A stretch of DNA of 64,000 bases from Lysinibacillus xylanilyticus (GTDB lineage Bacteria; Bacillota; Bacilli; Bacillales_A; Planococcaceae): contig NZ_LFXJ01000002.1 in NCBI RefSeq assembly GCF_001183605.1, positions 312,501 to 376,500 on the forward strand, read 5' to 3'. Shown here one piece after another: positions 43,625-52,164 of this stretch; within the stretch, counting starts at the first letter, position 1, and each line of letters starts with the position of its first letter. Position numbers and translations under genes: made by a program. The notes under the pieces are model-generated. The model was not told where the DNA came from and made no database searches. It was given only the letters and a program-made list of their open reading frames with translations.

Positions 43625-45094
43625 ATGTCTTTTAGTGGAAGTTTGAAAGATGGAAGAAGTGTGTGGCTGGACGGAGTAAAAGTGGACGTAACAACTCATC
43701 CTGCCTTTACGGGAACATTAGAAACTATCACGTATTTATTAGCGCTTTTAGATGATGAGAACAATCAAAGCATTGCTGGTTTTAAAAGTCCGAAAAGTAA
43801 TCAATTTGTTCATAGTGCATTTTATATTCCACGTAGCTATGAGGATTTAATAAAGCGTAAGAAAGCATTTGCTCTATGGTCGAATAAAACCTATGGAGTG
43901 ATGAGCCGTTTATCAGATTATGCTAATTCTCTAATCACCGGATACTATTTGGATCGTCATCAGTTTGCGCAATATGATGCTGGATTCGTTGAAAAAATAA
44001 CGAAATATTATGAGTTAGCTAGAGACGAACGGCGAATTGTTACTACTGCAATTTTGGATCCACAAATTGATCGTTCGAAACCAGCAGAAGAGCAAGACGA
44101 AGATGCATTATTGCGTATTATACGGGAGACCGAGGAGGGGGTAGTTGTACGAGGGGCTAAAATGATTGCAACTGGTGCTCCTTATGCACATGATGTCATT
44201 GTCACCTCTCCGCAAAAATTATCACCAAATCAAATAGCGCAAGCAAATATGTTTATTGTGCCATTAAACTTACCTGGACTACAAATCGTTTGTCGAGAAT
44301 CATTTGCTTCAAATAAAGAGCATCATAAATTAAGTTCGAGATTCGATGAAATGGACGCTGTTTTATTATTTGACGATGTTTTAATTCCGTGGGATAGGGT
44401 GCTTATTAAGGGTTCACCTGAGGGCGTGTTGAAAGCTCATCGGCATCAGCAAATCGATGCACTAGCACAGCATCAAACGGTGGTTCGTTTGCTATCAAAA
44501 TTAGAATTTATTGCTGGAGTTACAACGGCAATAGCTCAATCAATTGGTGCAGATTACTTTCTACATGTTCAGGAGAAAATAGGGGAGCTTTATACACAAA
44601 TTGATAGTATTGAAGCTTTATTAATTTCATCAGAAAAAGAAGGGCATCTAAATGAGCAGAATGTTTATTTACCTAATATTACTCCATTACAAACAGCAAG
44701 AAATTTAGGTACCCATTTCTATGGCCGTGCACTAGATATTTTAAAGCAGATTGGTGCAGGAGGCTTTATTCAATTATCGTCATCTCCGATTCTAGAAAAT
44801 CATGAATTATACCCATTATTTTCTAAATACTATAAAGGGGCCAAGGTAGATGCACGAACGAAAGAAAATTTATTTAGAATCGGGTGGGAACTTATTGGCA
44901 GTCAACTTGGCTCACGCCACGATTTATACGAACGGTTCTACACAGGAGATCCAATCCGCGTTTATGCATTGCAGTATGAAACTTATGATAAGTCCTATTT
45001 GAAAAATAAGTTAAATCATTTTTTGAATAATTTGATTGAAAGGGAGGTAACCGAAGATGAATACGCCGATTCCGTATTTGCAGAGGTTGAATAA
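43625..45094 (+). CDS. HpaB-family flavin-dependent monooxygenase, first paralogue
   Basis: The 489-residue protein matches the 4-hydroxyphenylacetate 3-monooxygenase large-subunit (HpaB) family: LKDGRSVWLDGVKV at the N-terminus, ATGAPYAHDVIV for the flavin region, CRESFAS and IGSQLGSRHDLYERFYTGDP near the C-terminus. These oxygenases use reduced FAD or FMN from a separate reductase; no reductase gene is present in this operon. Its partners are two SsuD/SfnG-like genes, so an organosulfur substrate is more likely than a phenol. It overlaps the second copy by 38 bp. Confidence 0.83.
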   Translation: MSFSGSLKDGRSVWLDGVKVDVTTHPAFTGTLETITYLLALLDDENNQSIAGFKSPKSNQFVHSAFYIPRSYEDLIKRKKAFALWSNKTYGVMSRLSDYANSLITGYYLDRHQFAQYDAGFVEKITKYYELARDERRIVTTAILDPQIDRSKPAEEQDEDALLRIIRETEEGVVVRGAKMIATGAPYAHDVIVTSPQKLSPNQIAQANMFIVPLNLPGLQIVCRESFASNKEHHKLSSRFDEMDAVLLFDDVLIPWDRVLIKGSPEGVLKAHRHQQIDALAQHQTVVRLLSKLEFIAGVTTAIAQSIGADYFLHVQEKIGELYTQIDSIEALLISSEKEGHLNEQNVYLPNITPLQTARNLGTHFYGRALDILKQIGAGGFIQLSSSPILENHELYPLFSKYYKGAKVDARTKENLFRIGWELIGSQLGSRHDLYERFYTGDPIRVYALQYETYDKSYLKNKLNHFLNNLIEREVTEDEYADSVFAEVE

Positions 45095-46472
45095 TGGGCG
45101 AACAGTTTGGTTAGATGGGGAGATTGTTAATGATTTAGTAAACCATAAGGCTTTTAAAGGGACTGTTCAAACAATACAGCATTTATTAAATTTACAAACA
45201 GTGGAGCCGACAAAATCGATTTTAACGTATGAAACGGAAAAAGGTGCAAATGCCCATTTATCTTTTTTAGTTCCAACATCAATCAATGATTTGAAAAGGA
45301 AAAGTTTAGCTTATAAATGTTGGGTAGATGAAACATTTGGGGTAATGAGCCGTTTATCCGAATATTCTCGTTCGCAGTTAGTAGGTTGGTATGCAAGTAG
45401 ACAACAATTAGATGTTTTGTCACCGGGCATTGCAACAAAGCTTGAAAAACTATACGAAGCGGCACGTGATTTAGATTTATTATCAACGGTAGCAGCACAT
45501 GACCCGCAAAGAAACCGTTCAAAATCTGCAGAAGAGATAGAGCATGGGAAGTTGCGTGTAGTTACTAAAAATGAAGAAGGAATTTTTGTGAGCGGTGCCA
45601 AAACAATTGCTACAGCAGCGCCATATGTAGATGAACTGCTCATAACCTCTTATCATAAACGAGGGTTAGACGAAGCAGCAATGGCAAATATATTTTATGT
45701 TCCAATCTCAGCTCAAGGGCTACATATGGTATGTCGAGAATCGTTTGCTTCTACTGATACAAGCAACCACCCTTTAAGCTCTCGTTTTGATGAAATGGAT
45801 GCTGTTTTAATTTTTGATAATGTTCTAATCCCTTGGGAAAGGGTGTTGGTAGCAGAAGATCCTGAATTAGCTTGGAAGCTACGAATTGAAACGGCATCAT
45901 CCTTGTTAAGTCAGCATCAAACGGTTGTACGCCTGATTAGTAAATTAGAATCGGTCGTAGCAATTGGCAACGAACTAGCGGAAACAGCTGGAGCGACGGA
46001 GTTTTTACATGTAAAAGAGAAGTTAAGTGAGCTAATCATACAGTTGGAAACTATAAAGGGTTTATTAAATGCGGCTGAATATGAAGCTATTGAACACAAT
46101 GGAATTTATCTACCTAAACAACGATTTTTAACGACTGCCCGAAATTTAGGTACACGTTATTATCCACGTGCTTTGGAAATATTACAGCAAATTGGAGCAA
46201 GTGGATTACTGCAAGTGCCATCTACTATTCAAGAAATCGATGGGCCAATAGGTGACAAGTTACAGGCGTATTATGGAGGTACACATACAGGTGCATTTGC
46301 AAGAACCAAGTTTATTAAACTAGCTTGGGATTTAATAGGTAGTCAGCTTGGAGCGCGTCACGAATTATATGAACGTTTTTATTCAGGTGATCCTGTTCGT
46401 ACCTTTGCAGCGCAATATCAAAACTATAGTGAAAAGGATCGACTGTTAAAGTTAGTTGAAGAATTTAATTAG
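45057..46472 (+). CDS. HpaB-family flavin-dependent monooxygenase, second paralogue
   Basis: This 471-residue paralogue of the preceding gene shares its motif order (NNGRTVWLDGEIV, CRESFASTDT, IGSQLGARHELYERFYSGDP) with moderate divergence. The two may form a hetero-oligomer or act on successive substrates. GGGAGGT precedes ATG 45057, inside the end of the upstream gene. Loss of about 18 residues relative to the first copy is spread over loops. The gene is 16 bases from the SsuD-like gene. Confidence 0.83.
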   Translation: MNTPIPYLQRLNNGRTVWLDGEIVNDLVNHKAFKGTVQTIQHLLNLQTVEPTKSILTYETEKGANAHLSFLVPTSINDLKRKSLAYKCWVDETFGVMSRLSEYSRSQLVGWYASRQQLDVLSPGIATKLEKLYEAARDLDLLSTVAAHDPQRNRSKSAEEIEHGKLRVVTKNEEGIFVSGAKTIATAAPYVDELLITSYHKRGLDEAAMANIFYVPISAQGLHMVCRESFASTDTSNHPLSSRFDEMDAVLIFDNVLIPWERVLVAEDPELAWKLRIETASSLLSQHQTVVRLISKLESVVAIGNELAETAGATEFLHVKEKLSELIIQLETIKGLLNAAEYEAIEHNGIYLPKQRFLTTARNLGTRYYPRALEILQQIGASGLLQVPSTIQEIDGPIGDKLQAYYGGTHTGAFARTKFIKLAWDLIGSQLGARHELYERFYSGDPVRTFAAQYQNYSEKDRLLKLVEEFN

Positions 46473-46488
46473 GTAAGGAGAGCGTACT

Positions 46489-47532
46489 ATGAAACCACAT
46501 TTTTATTGGTTTGCTCCTACAAATGGAGATGGAAGGTATTTAGGGTTAAAGCAGCCTGAAAGAGAGCCGACCTTTGAGTATTTAGTAGATGTAGCTCAAA
46601 CGGCAGAAAAGGCAGGATTTGAAGGGATTTTGATTCCTACAGGTATTCCTTATTTAGATTCATGGCTTGTAGGGTCTGCTATCATTCATCAGACAAAGCA
46701 TATAAAACCGTTAATTGCATTTAGACCTGGCTTTGTTTCACCGACAGTTGCATCTAAAATGGCAGCAACTTTAGATCAATTTTCGAAGGGAAGAGTGTTG
46801 GTCAATGTTGTAACGGGCGGTTCAGAAAAAGAGCTAGCACAAGACGGTGACTATTTATCACATCAACAACGCTATGAACGTACAGATGAATTTTTAACTG
46901 TAGTGAAAGAAACATGGCAAGGAGAATCGTTTCATCATGATGGCGAGTTTTTTAATATAACTGAAGGAAAGTTGATTCCTACTCTCTATCAAGAAAAAGG
47001 TATTCCTATTTATTTTGGAGGTTCTTCCGATGTGGCTAAGGAAATCGCTGCTAAAGCTGCAGATGTTTATTTGCAATGGGGGGAGCCAATTGCGGGCATT
47101 CAGGAGCAAATTCAAGATGTTGAAAATCGGGCTAAAAAGTATAATCGTCAATTAGAGTACGGTATTCGAATTCATATAGTTGTACGGGATACAGAACAAG
47201 AGGCTTGGGATGCTGCTTTTAACATTATTAGTAAAATTGAAAACCCTGTACAATCGAATCTTAATCGATATTACGAAACGGTAGATTCCGTGGCTCAAAA
47301 AAGAATGAACGTCCTTACTGCTGAAAACGAGCGATTTGATCAATACAGTTGGGCAGGTATCGGGAAAATTCGAAAAGGTGCAGGAACCGCCATTGTTGGT
47401 ACACCAGAGCAAGTGAAAGCAGGATTGCAAGCGTATATTGATATCGGTGTAACGCACTTTATTTTATCGGGCTTCCCTCATAAAGAGGAAGCGGAAATTT
47501 TCGGTGAAAAGGTATTGCCATTATTTGAATAA
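46489..47532 (+). CDS. LLM-class flavin monooxygenase, SsuD-like
   Basis: The 347-residue enzyme belongs to the luciferase-like group and resembles alkanesulfonate monooxygenase SsuD: FYWFAPTNGDGRYLGLKQPE, IAFRPGFVSPTVASKMAATL, NVVTGGSEKEL and YFGGSSDVAKEIAAKA. SsuD uses FMNH2 and oxygen to release sulfite from sulfonates. The usual ssuA-C transporter and ssuE reductase are not beside it. AAGGAGAG precedes ATG 46489. It is the third gene of the four-gene operon. Confidence 0.87.
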   Translation: MKPHFYWFAPTNGDGRYLGLKQPEREPTFEYLVDVAQTAEKAGFEGILIPTGIPYLDSWLVGSAIIHQTKHIKPLIAFRPGFVSPTVASKMAATLDQFSKGRVLVNVVTGGSEKELAQDGDYLSHQQRYERTDEFLTVVKETWQGESFHHDGEFFNITEGKLIPTLYQEKGIPIYFGGSSDVAKEIAAKAADVYLQWGEPIAGIQEQIQDVENRAKKYNRQLEYGIRIHIVVRDTEQEAWDAAFNIISKIENPVQSNLNRYYETVDSVAQKRMNVLTAENERFDQYSWAGIGKIRKGAGTAIVGTPEQVKAGLQAYIDIGVTHFILSGFPHKEEAEIFGEKVLPLFE

Positions 47533-47548
47533 ATGGAGTGATCATTGA

Positions 47549-48601
47549 ATGGAATTTGTTATTTGGGGCGCAAATTTAGCAGGTGGATTTTTACGTTCTA
47601 GGATAGAGCAAAATACAGAAGGAAGCTTTGAGTACAATAAAACATTGATAAAATTAGCAGAAAAATTAGATCTAAATGCTGTTTTATTTCCGATTCGATA
47701 TATAGGGAATATTGGTGGTAATGGTAGTGCTGAAGAAGGACAGCTGGATGCACTAACGATTGCGGCAGCGTTATTTGCTGAAACGAAAAATATTCACTTT
47801 ATAGCAGCTGTTTTGCCTGGGTTCATCCATCCGGCTACTTTAGCCAAAATAGGTTCAACGATAGACGTCATTTCAAATGGGAGATTTCATATTAATTTAG
47901 TGAGTGGCTGGTTTAAAAAAGAACAAGAAACCTTTGGTATTGAGTGGATCAACCACGAAGATCGCTATCGACGTTCAACAGAGTATTTAGAGGTATTGAA
48001 AGGTCTTTGGTCACAAGATAACTTTAGCTACGAGGGCGATTTCTATACAATAAAAAATGCGACACTTGCACCAAAACCAATTCAAAAGCCATATCCTCCA
48101 ATTTATCAAGGTGGTAATTCAGAGGACGCTCAAGTTATGGCGGGCGCGCACAGTGATGTTTATTTTATGAACGGAGCTCCGCTTGTAGAGTTGCAAAAAC
48201 AGATTGAAAATGTAACAGAGATAGCAAAAAGAAAGGGTCGGACGATAAAATTTGCTGTTAATGCATTTGTGATTGCCCGTAAAACTTCTGAAGAAGCATT
48301 CCAAGAATTTCAATCTATTATTGACCATGCCGATGAAGAGGCAATCCAGCAGTTCCAGAATCGCAAAGAAACGTTAGGGATGTGGAAAAATGCCACTCAG
48401 TTAAGTGATTTTGTAGCTAATAATGAAGGTTTTCGTACAGGGTTGATCGGTAGTTATGATGAAGTAATGGCTAAATTACAAGAATTAAGTAGCATTGGTA
48501 TTGAAAAGGTGCTAATTACATTTAAAGAACCGTTAAAGGAATTACCGGAATTTCATGAACATGTTATCACAAAACTGAATAACAGTATTTTTAACCTTTA
48601 A
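47549..48601 (+). CDS. LLM-class flavin monooxygenase, SfnG-like
   Basis: The 350-residue enzyme resembles dimethylsulfone monooxygenase SfnG: FVIWGANLAGGFLRSRIEQ at the N-terminus, AAVLPGFIHPATLAKIGSTI, NLVSGWFKKEQETFGI, and PPIYQGGNSEDAQVMAG. SfnG converts dimethylsulfone to methanesulfinate with FMNH2. Paired with the SsuD-like gene it could feed a desulfonation route. It ends the operon; a truncated metN lies 47 bases downstream. Confidence 0.85.
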   Translation: MEFVIWGANLAGGFLRSRIEQNTEGSFEYNKTLIKLAEKLDLNAVLFPIRYIGNIGGNGSAEEGQLDALTIAAALFAETKNIHFIAAVLPGFIHPATLAKIGSTIDVISNGRFHINLVSGWFKKEQETFGIEWINHEDRYRRSTEYLEVLKGLWSQDNFSYEGDFYTIKNATLAPKPIQKPYPPIYQGGNSEDAQVMAGAHSDVYFMNGAPLVELQKQIENVTEIAKRKGRTIKFAVNAFVIARKTSEEAFQEFQSIIDHADEEAIQQFQNRKETLGMWKNATQLSDFVANNEGFRTGLIGSYDEVMAKLQELSSIGIEKVLITFKEPLKELPEFHEHVITKLNNSIFNL

Positions 48602-48647
48602 AACATTGTAATTCTATAAGTTAAATACAAAATGTGGGGTGTTATAA

Positions 48648-48824
48648 TTACAAAATTTATCGAAGAGATGTATTAGTAAGAAAGGTGTATTTGATGCGTT
48701 TCATCCAGCATCCTTGGAGATTCATGCTGGCGATATTTATGGAATTATAGGATATAGAATGCGGGGAATTAGCAAAATAAATATACAGACCCTTGTTATA
48801 AGAAGCGGTTATCTGCACTTGTAG
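48648..48824 (+). pseudogene. Truncated ABC transporter ATPase, metN-like
   Basis: The frame reads LQNLSKRCISKKGVFDAFHP then SLEIHAGDIYGIIGY, which matches the MetN N-terminus up to the Walker A loop, normally continuing SGAGKST. Here it runs into unrelated residues (RMRGISK) and stops, so the ATP-binding loop and the rest are gone. There is no valid start. Its natural partner, a MetQ gene, lies at 42242-43075 on the other strand. Confidence 0.7.
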
Positions 48825-48836
48825 CAAGGGTTTTTG
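48789..48836 (+). terminator. Rho-independent terminator
   Basis: ACCCTTG pairs with CAAGGGT, followed by TTTTGC. It ends the monooxygenase transcript after the metN relic. Confidence 0.68.
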
Positions 48837-48890
48837 CATGCATAGATATGGAAAATTATTAGATTTTTCAAAGTTATAAAAAAAAAGTAA

Positions 48891-48943
48891 TTGAATTCAT
48901 AGTAAAACAAGTGGTAATATACCTTATAAGAATACTTGGGTAT
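48891..48943 (+). promoter_or_regulatory. Promoter of tsuA with a CstR-like half-site
   Basis: TTGAAT (48891-48896), 18 bases and TAATAT (48915-48920) form a likely promoter. ATACC at 48919 and GGGTAT at 48938 follow but are spaced wider than in the other candidate CstR sites, so regulation by CstR is unsure. Confidence 0.45.
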
Positions 48944-48960
48944 TGGAAGGGGAATGATAA

Positions 48961-50022
48961 ATGGGTCAAATGATTATTACAGGACTTATTTGTGGAGCTT
49001 TGCTTGGATTTGTTATGCAGCGGGGGCGTTTTTGCTTAACTGGCGGATTCCGCGATATGTATTTGGCAAAAGATAACCGTATGTTTTACGCATTGCTTAT
49101 TGCGATAGCAATTCAAAGTGTTGGTGTATATACATTAATTAGTTTGAAGGTGTTTGAATTCAATGCTGGTTCTTTACCAATCGTAGCTGTTATAGTTGGT
49201 TCATTTATTTTTGGAATTGGCATTATTTTCGCTGGTGGTTGTGCAACAGGGACTTGGTATCGTGCAGGAGAAGGTTTAATTGGCAGTTGGATTGCGCTAG
49301 CTGGTTATATGCTTGTAGCAGCAATGGTGAAATCGGGCGTATTGTTGCCATTGGATAAGGCTATTAAAGAAACGAGCATTGAAAGTAATTCTATTGCCGA
49401 GACAATTGGCGTAAACAACTGGTTGATTATAACGATTTTTGTGGTAGTTGTTGCTTTTATCATTTACCGTGAGCTAAAGAAGCCACGATTGAAAATCCCT
49501 GGGTTAAAGCCGAAGAAAACGGGATTAGCACATATTTTATTTGAAAAACGTTGGCATCCATTTATTACTGCAACAATTATTGGTGTGATTGCGACTTTAG
49601 CGTGGCCATTAAGTGTTGCTACTGGTCGCATAGGTGGGTTAGGCATTACAACACCTTCCGCTAATATTTTGCAATTTTTAGTGACTGGACAAATTAGCTT
49701 CATCAACTGGGGTGTTTTCCTAGTACTAGGGATTTTCTTAGGATCATTATTCGCAGCAAAAATGAGTGGTGAATTTAGATTCCGTATTCCAGATACAAAA
49801 ACAGCGATTAACAGCTTTTGTGGTGGACTTTTGATGGGATTCGGCGCAGGTTTAGCAGGAGGTTGCTCAATTGGTAATGGATTGGTGATGACAGCGATGA
49901 TGACTTGGCAAGGTTGGATTTCATTAGGGTTTATGATTTTAGGTACATGGACAGCATCTTACTTTGTATTCGTTCGACCAAGTAAAAAAGCTAAGCAAGC
50001 CGCTCGCGTAATAACAGCGTAA
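48961..50022 (+). CDS. tsuA: YeeE/YedE-family thiosulfate transporter
   Basis: The 353-residue membrane protein has about nine TM helices in two halves, each with a Cys-containing loop: FAGGCATGTWYRAGEG and GAGLAGGCSIGNGLVM. These conserved cysteines relay thiosulfate in TsuA. AAGGGGAATG precedes ATG 48961. The next gene encodes a TusA-type TsuB, the usual partner. It imports thiosulfate as a sulfur source. Confidence 0.88.
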   Translation: MGQMIITGLICGALLGFVMQRGRFCLTGGFRDMYLAKDNRMFYALLIAIAIQSVGVYTLISLKVFEFNAGSLPIVAVIVGSFIFGIGIIFAGGCATGTWYRAGEGLIGSWIALAGYMLVAAMVKSGVLLPLDKAIKETSIESNSIAETIGVNNWLIITIFVVVVAFIIYRELKKPRLKIPGLKPKKTGLAHILFEKRWHPFITATIIGVIATLAWPLSVATGRIGGLGITTPSANILQFLVTGQISFINWGVFLVLGIFLGSLFAAKMSGEFRFRIPDTKTAINSFCGGLLMGFGAGLAGGCSIGNGLVMTAMMTWQGWISLGFMILGTWTASYFVFVRPSKKAKQAARVITA

Positions 50023-50039
50023 AAAAGGAGTGTTTTTAT

Positions 50040-50264
50040 ATGAAAAGAACATTAGAAGTGATGGGGATGGTTTGTCCATTTCCTTTAGTAGAAGCAAAAG
50101 AAGCGATAAAAGACTTAAATTCAGGCGATGAATTAGAAGTGCAATTTGATTGCACGCAAGGTACAGAATCCATTCCTCGTTGGGCTGCTGAAGAAGGGCA
50201 CGAGGTAACAGAGTATGAACAAGTTGGCGAAGCTGCTTGGACAATAACTATTAAAAAGAAATAA
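50040..50264 (+). CDS. tsuB: TusA-family sulfur carrier, TsuB
   Basis: The 74-residue protein has the TusA signature with VCPFPLVEAKEAIKDL and reactive Cys12. In the TsuA-TsuB pair this carrier receives or passes on sulfur at the cytoplasmic side of the transporter. AAAGGAG precedes ATG 50040, only 17 bases after tsuA. A strong terminator follows. Confidence 0.9.
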   Translation: MKRTLEVMGMVCPFPLVEAKEAIKDLNSGDELEVQFDCTQGTESIPRWAAEEGHEVTEYEQVGEAAWTITIKKK

Positions 50265-50284
50265 GTCTTCATAAAGTGAATTTA

Positions 50285-50329
50285 AGCGGGAAATTCGATG
50301 ATAAAATCGTCGGATTTCTCGCTTTTTTT
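50285..50329 (+). terminator. Rho-independent terminator after tsuB
   Basis: AGCGGGAAATTCGATGA and TCGTCGGATTTCTCGCT form a 17-bp stem with three wobbles, then TTTTTTT. Confidence 0.84.
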
Positions 50330-50441
50330 GTAACTGAAAGATAAGAAAATAAGGGTAACAACCTGAAAGTGACAGATTAAAGCGTTGATAAAAGAGGGAA
50401 ATGACATTGTAACGATGATTAAAAAAATTAGAGCCTGCATG

Positions 50442-50470
50442 TTGACATTATACCTAATGGGGTATATTAT
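50442..50470 (+). promoter_or_regulatory. cstR promoter with CstR-type operator
   Basis: TTGACA (50442-50447) and TATTAT (50465-50470) with a 17-base spacer enclose ATACCTAATGGGGTAT (50450-50465), a complete ATACC-N6-GGTAT inverted repeat. A repressor bound there would block the promoter, giving autoregulation of cstR and the genes behind it. Confidence 0.83.
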
Positions 50471-50520
50471 GAATCACGTAAGCAAGTTCAATCAATCGTT
50501 ATGAAAGGAGGCGTGATAGT

Positions 50521-50781
50521 ATGGCTTACGGTACAAAAACAGCTAATCGAGTGAAGCGAATAGAAGGTCAATTGCGTGGTGTTTTACGCATGATGGAAGA
50601 AGAAAAAGGCTGTAAAGATGTGATTACACAGCTATCGGCCGTGCGTTCTGCGGTTGATCGGACTATTGGAGTAATTGTGAGTGAAAATTTATTGGAATGT
50701 GTAACGACTGCTGAAGGGGATGCGGAAAAAGTGAATATAGTCATCCAAGAAGCGATGGATTTAGTCGTGAAAAGCAGATAA
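50521..50781 (+). CDS. cstR: CstR-type persulfide-responsive repressor
   Basis: The 86-residue CsoR/RcnR-family helical repressor has Cys31 and Cys60 at the positions used by CstR to form di- or tetrasulfide links. The His that would follow the second Cys in copper-sensing CsoR is absent (LLECVTTA). AAAGGAGG precedes ATG 50521. Persulfide would relieve repression of the sulfur genes behind it. Operator-like inverted repeats precede this gene and several downstream ones. Confidence 0.9.
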   Translation: MAYGTKTANRVKRIEGQLRGVLRMMEEEKGCKDVITQLSAVRSAVDRTIGVIVSENLLECVTTAEGDAEKVNIVIQEAMDLVVKSR

Positions 50782-50787
50782 ATTTAT

Positions 50788-50803
50788 ATACCCTAAATAG
50801 TAT
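50788..50803 (+). promoter_or_regulatory. Candidate CstR site before the membrane rhodanese gene
   Basis: ATACCCTAAATAGTAT keeps ATACC and GTAT at the standard N6 spacing with one mismatch in the right half. Confidence 0.5.
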
Positions 50804-50823
50804 GTGGAAGGAGGCAGTGTTAC

Positions 50824-51165
50824 TTGGGAACGTGGATTTTACTTGCCGTTGTTATAGCGTTTTTCGTTTGGCGAATGAAACCGACGAAAGGAGTGCGGTC
50901 AATTTCGGCGGCGCAATTGAAAAATATTTTGCATGATAAGGATAAAGTTTTTATCGATGTCCGTACACCAGCTGAATATAAGGGTCGAAATATCCCGCAA
51001 TTTAAAAATATGCCACTTGGTTCAAGTTTTGATAAATTACCGAAGGATAAAGAGATAGTGGTCATTTGTCAAAGTGGGATGCGTAGTAGTCAGGCGTGTA
51101 AGCAATTAAAAAAGCAAGGATTTGAACGTGTAACAAATGTCCGTGGAGGCATGAGCGCGTATTAG
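50824..51165 (+). CDS. Membrane-anchored rhodanese
   Basis: The 113-residue protein has an N-terminal TM helix (about 3-17) and a single rhodanese domain. Its persulfide Cys lies in VICQSGMRSS, the sulfurtransferase active loop. It would take a sulfane sulfur at the membrane, perhaps close to the thiosulfate transporter, and pass it to carriers. TTG 50824 follows AAGGAGG at nine bases. It is in the cstR operon. Confidence 0.84.
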   Translation: MGTWILLAVVIAFFVWRMKPTKGVRSISAAQLKNILHDKDKVFIDVRTPAEYKGRNIPQFKNMPLGSSFDKLPKDKEIVVICQSGMRSSQACKQLKKQGFERVTNVRGGMSAY

Positions 51166-51177
51166 GAGGAGAACGGC

Positions 51178-51474
51178 ATGAAGGAAATTTCAACAAAGGA
51201 AGTACAACAAGCTTTAGAGCAAGGTCAGGCAATAAATTTAGTTGATGTACGTGAAGTGGATGAAGTGGAGTCAGGACACATACCGGGAATTATTCATATC
51301 CCACTTGGCTTACTTGAGTTTCGTATGCATGAGCTAAATAAAAATGAATCATATGTTATGGTCTGTCGATCAGGTGGTCGTAGTGGCAGTGCTACTCAGT
51401 TTTTAGAAAGCCAAGGCTTCAATGTATCCAATATGGTTGGTGGCATGCTTGCTTGGGATGGTGAAGTAAAGTAA
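51178..51474 (+). CDS. Single-domain rhodanese
   Basis: The 98-residue sulfurtransferase begins MKEISTKEVQQALEQG, then has VDVREVDEVESGHIPG, and VCRSGGRSGSA with the persulfide Cys. It shuttles sulfane sulfur between thiols in the cytoplasm. TAGGAGGAG precedes ATG 51178, 12 bases after the membrane-anchored rhodanese. Both are part of one transcript. Confidence 0.9.
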   Translation: MKEISTKEVQQALEQGQAINLVDVREVDEVESGHIPGIIHIPLGLLEFRMHELNKNESYVMVCRSGGRSGSATQFLESQGFNVSNMVGGMLAWDGEVK

Positions 51475-51523
51475 GAAGATGCATGGAACCTGTAGCGCTT
51501 ACTATATTTTTTTAGTAAAAATA

Positions 51524-51539
51524 ATACCCGTGTAGGTAT
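51524..51539 (+). promoter_or_regulatory. CstR-type operator before the TusA-rhodanese gene
   Basis: ATACCCGTGTAGGTAT has exact ATACC and GGTAT arms with the N6 spacer seen at the cstR promoter. Confidence 0.72.
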
Positions 51540-51552
51540 GAGGGAGGAAGTT

Positions 51553-52164
51553 ATGAGTATTAAGGTGGATTTTCAACTAGATGCCAAGGGGCTTTCTTGT
51601 CCTATGCCGATTGTTAAAACGAAAAAGGCAATGGCTGATTTAGTAGATGGTCAAATTTTAGAAGTATCAGCAACAGATAAGGGCTCGAAGGCGGATATTG
51701 CTGCATGGGCTGAATCTGTGGGTCATCAATACATTGGGACAATGGAAGAAGAAAGTGTGCTTAAACACTATATTCGTAAATGCTCAGACGACACAATGGA
51801 TGAGAAAATATTTGAACGAACAATTGGGTTAGAAGAAGCGATGGAAAGGGAAGGCCTTATTCTCGACGTTCGCGAGGAGGCGGAATTCGCTTTTGGACAC
51901 ATCAAGGGAGCGAAGTCTATTCCTATGGGTGAACTAGATGCACGTCTTTCTGAACTTGATAAAAAGCAAGAGGTTTATGTCGTATGTCGAACAGGGAAGC
52001 GTAGTGATTTAGCTGCTCAAAAGCTTACGGCACATGGCTTTACAAAGGTATTTAACGTTCTGCCAGGTATGACTTCCTGGACAGGTGATTTAACTGCTTT
52101 CAGCTCCGTTGAAATGGAGGAACTCAGTCTAAGAACGCCACGTCCTGTGGCAACGACTGAGTGA
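51553..52164 (+). CDS. TusA-rhodanese fusion (CstA-like sulfurtransferase)
   Basis: The 203-residue fusion has a TusA domain (about 1-75; Cys16 in LSCPMPIVKTKKA) joined to a rhodanese domain (about 88-180; persulfide Cys145 in VVCRTGKRS), resembling the core of CstA in Staphylococcus. Residues from about 180 (LTAFSSVEMEELSLRTPRPV) are not part of either family: the DNA is the start of a class-2 dispersed repeat that also occurs at 60449. GGAGGAAG precedes ATG 51553. Confidence 0.88.
   Translation: MSIKVDFQLDAKGLSCPMPIVKTKKAMADLVDGQILEVSATDKGSKADIAAWAESVGHQYIGTMEEESVLKHYIRKCSDDTMDEKIFERTIGLEEAMEREGLILDVREEAEFAFGHIKGAKSIPMGELDARLSELDKKQEVYVVCRTGKRSDLAAQKLTAHGFTKVFNVLPGMTSWTGDLTAFSSVEMEELSLRTPRPVATTE

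Noticed and set aside
45057..46472. Acyl-CoA dehydrogenase call for the HpaB-like genes
   Set aside because: The fold is related, but the NGRTVWLDG start and the QLGARHELYERFYSGDP ending are those of HpaB-type oxygenases.
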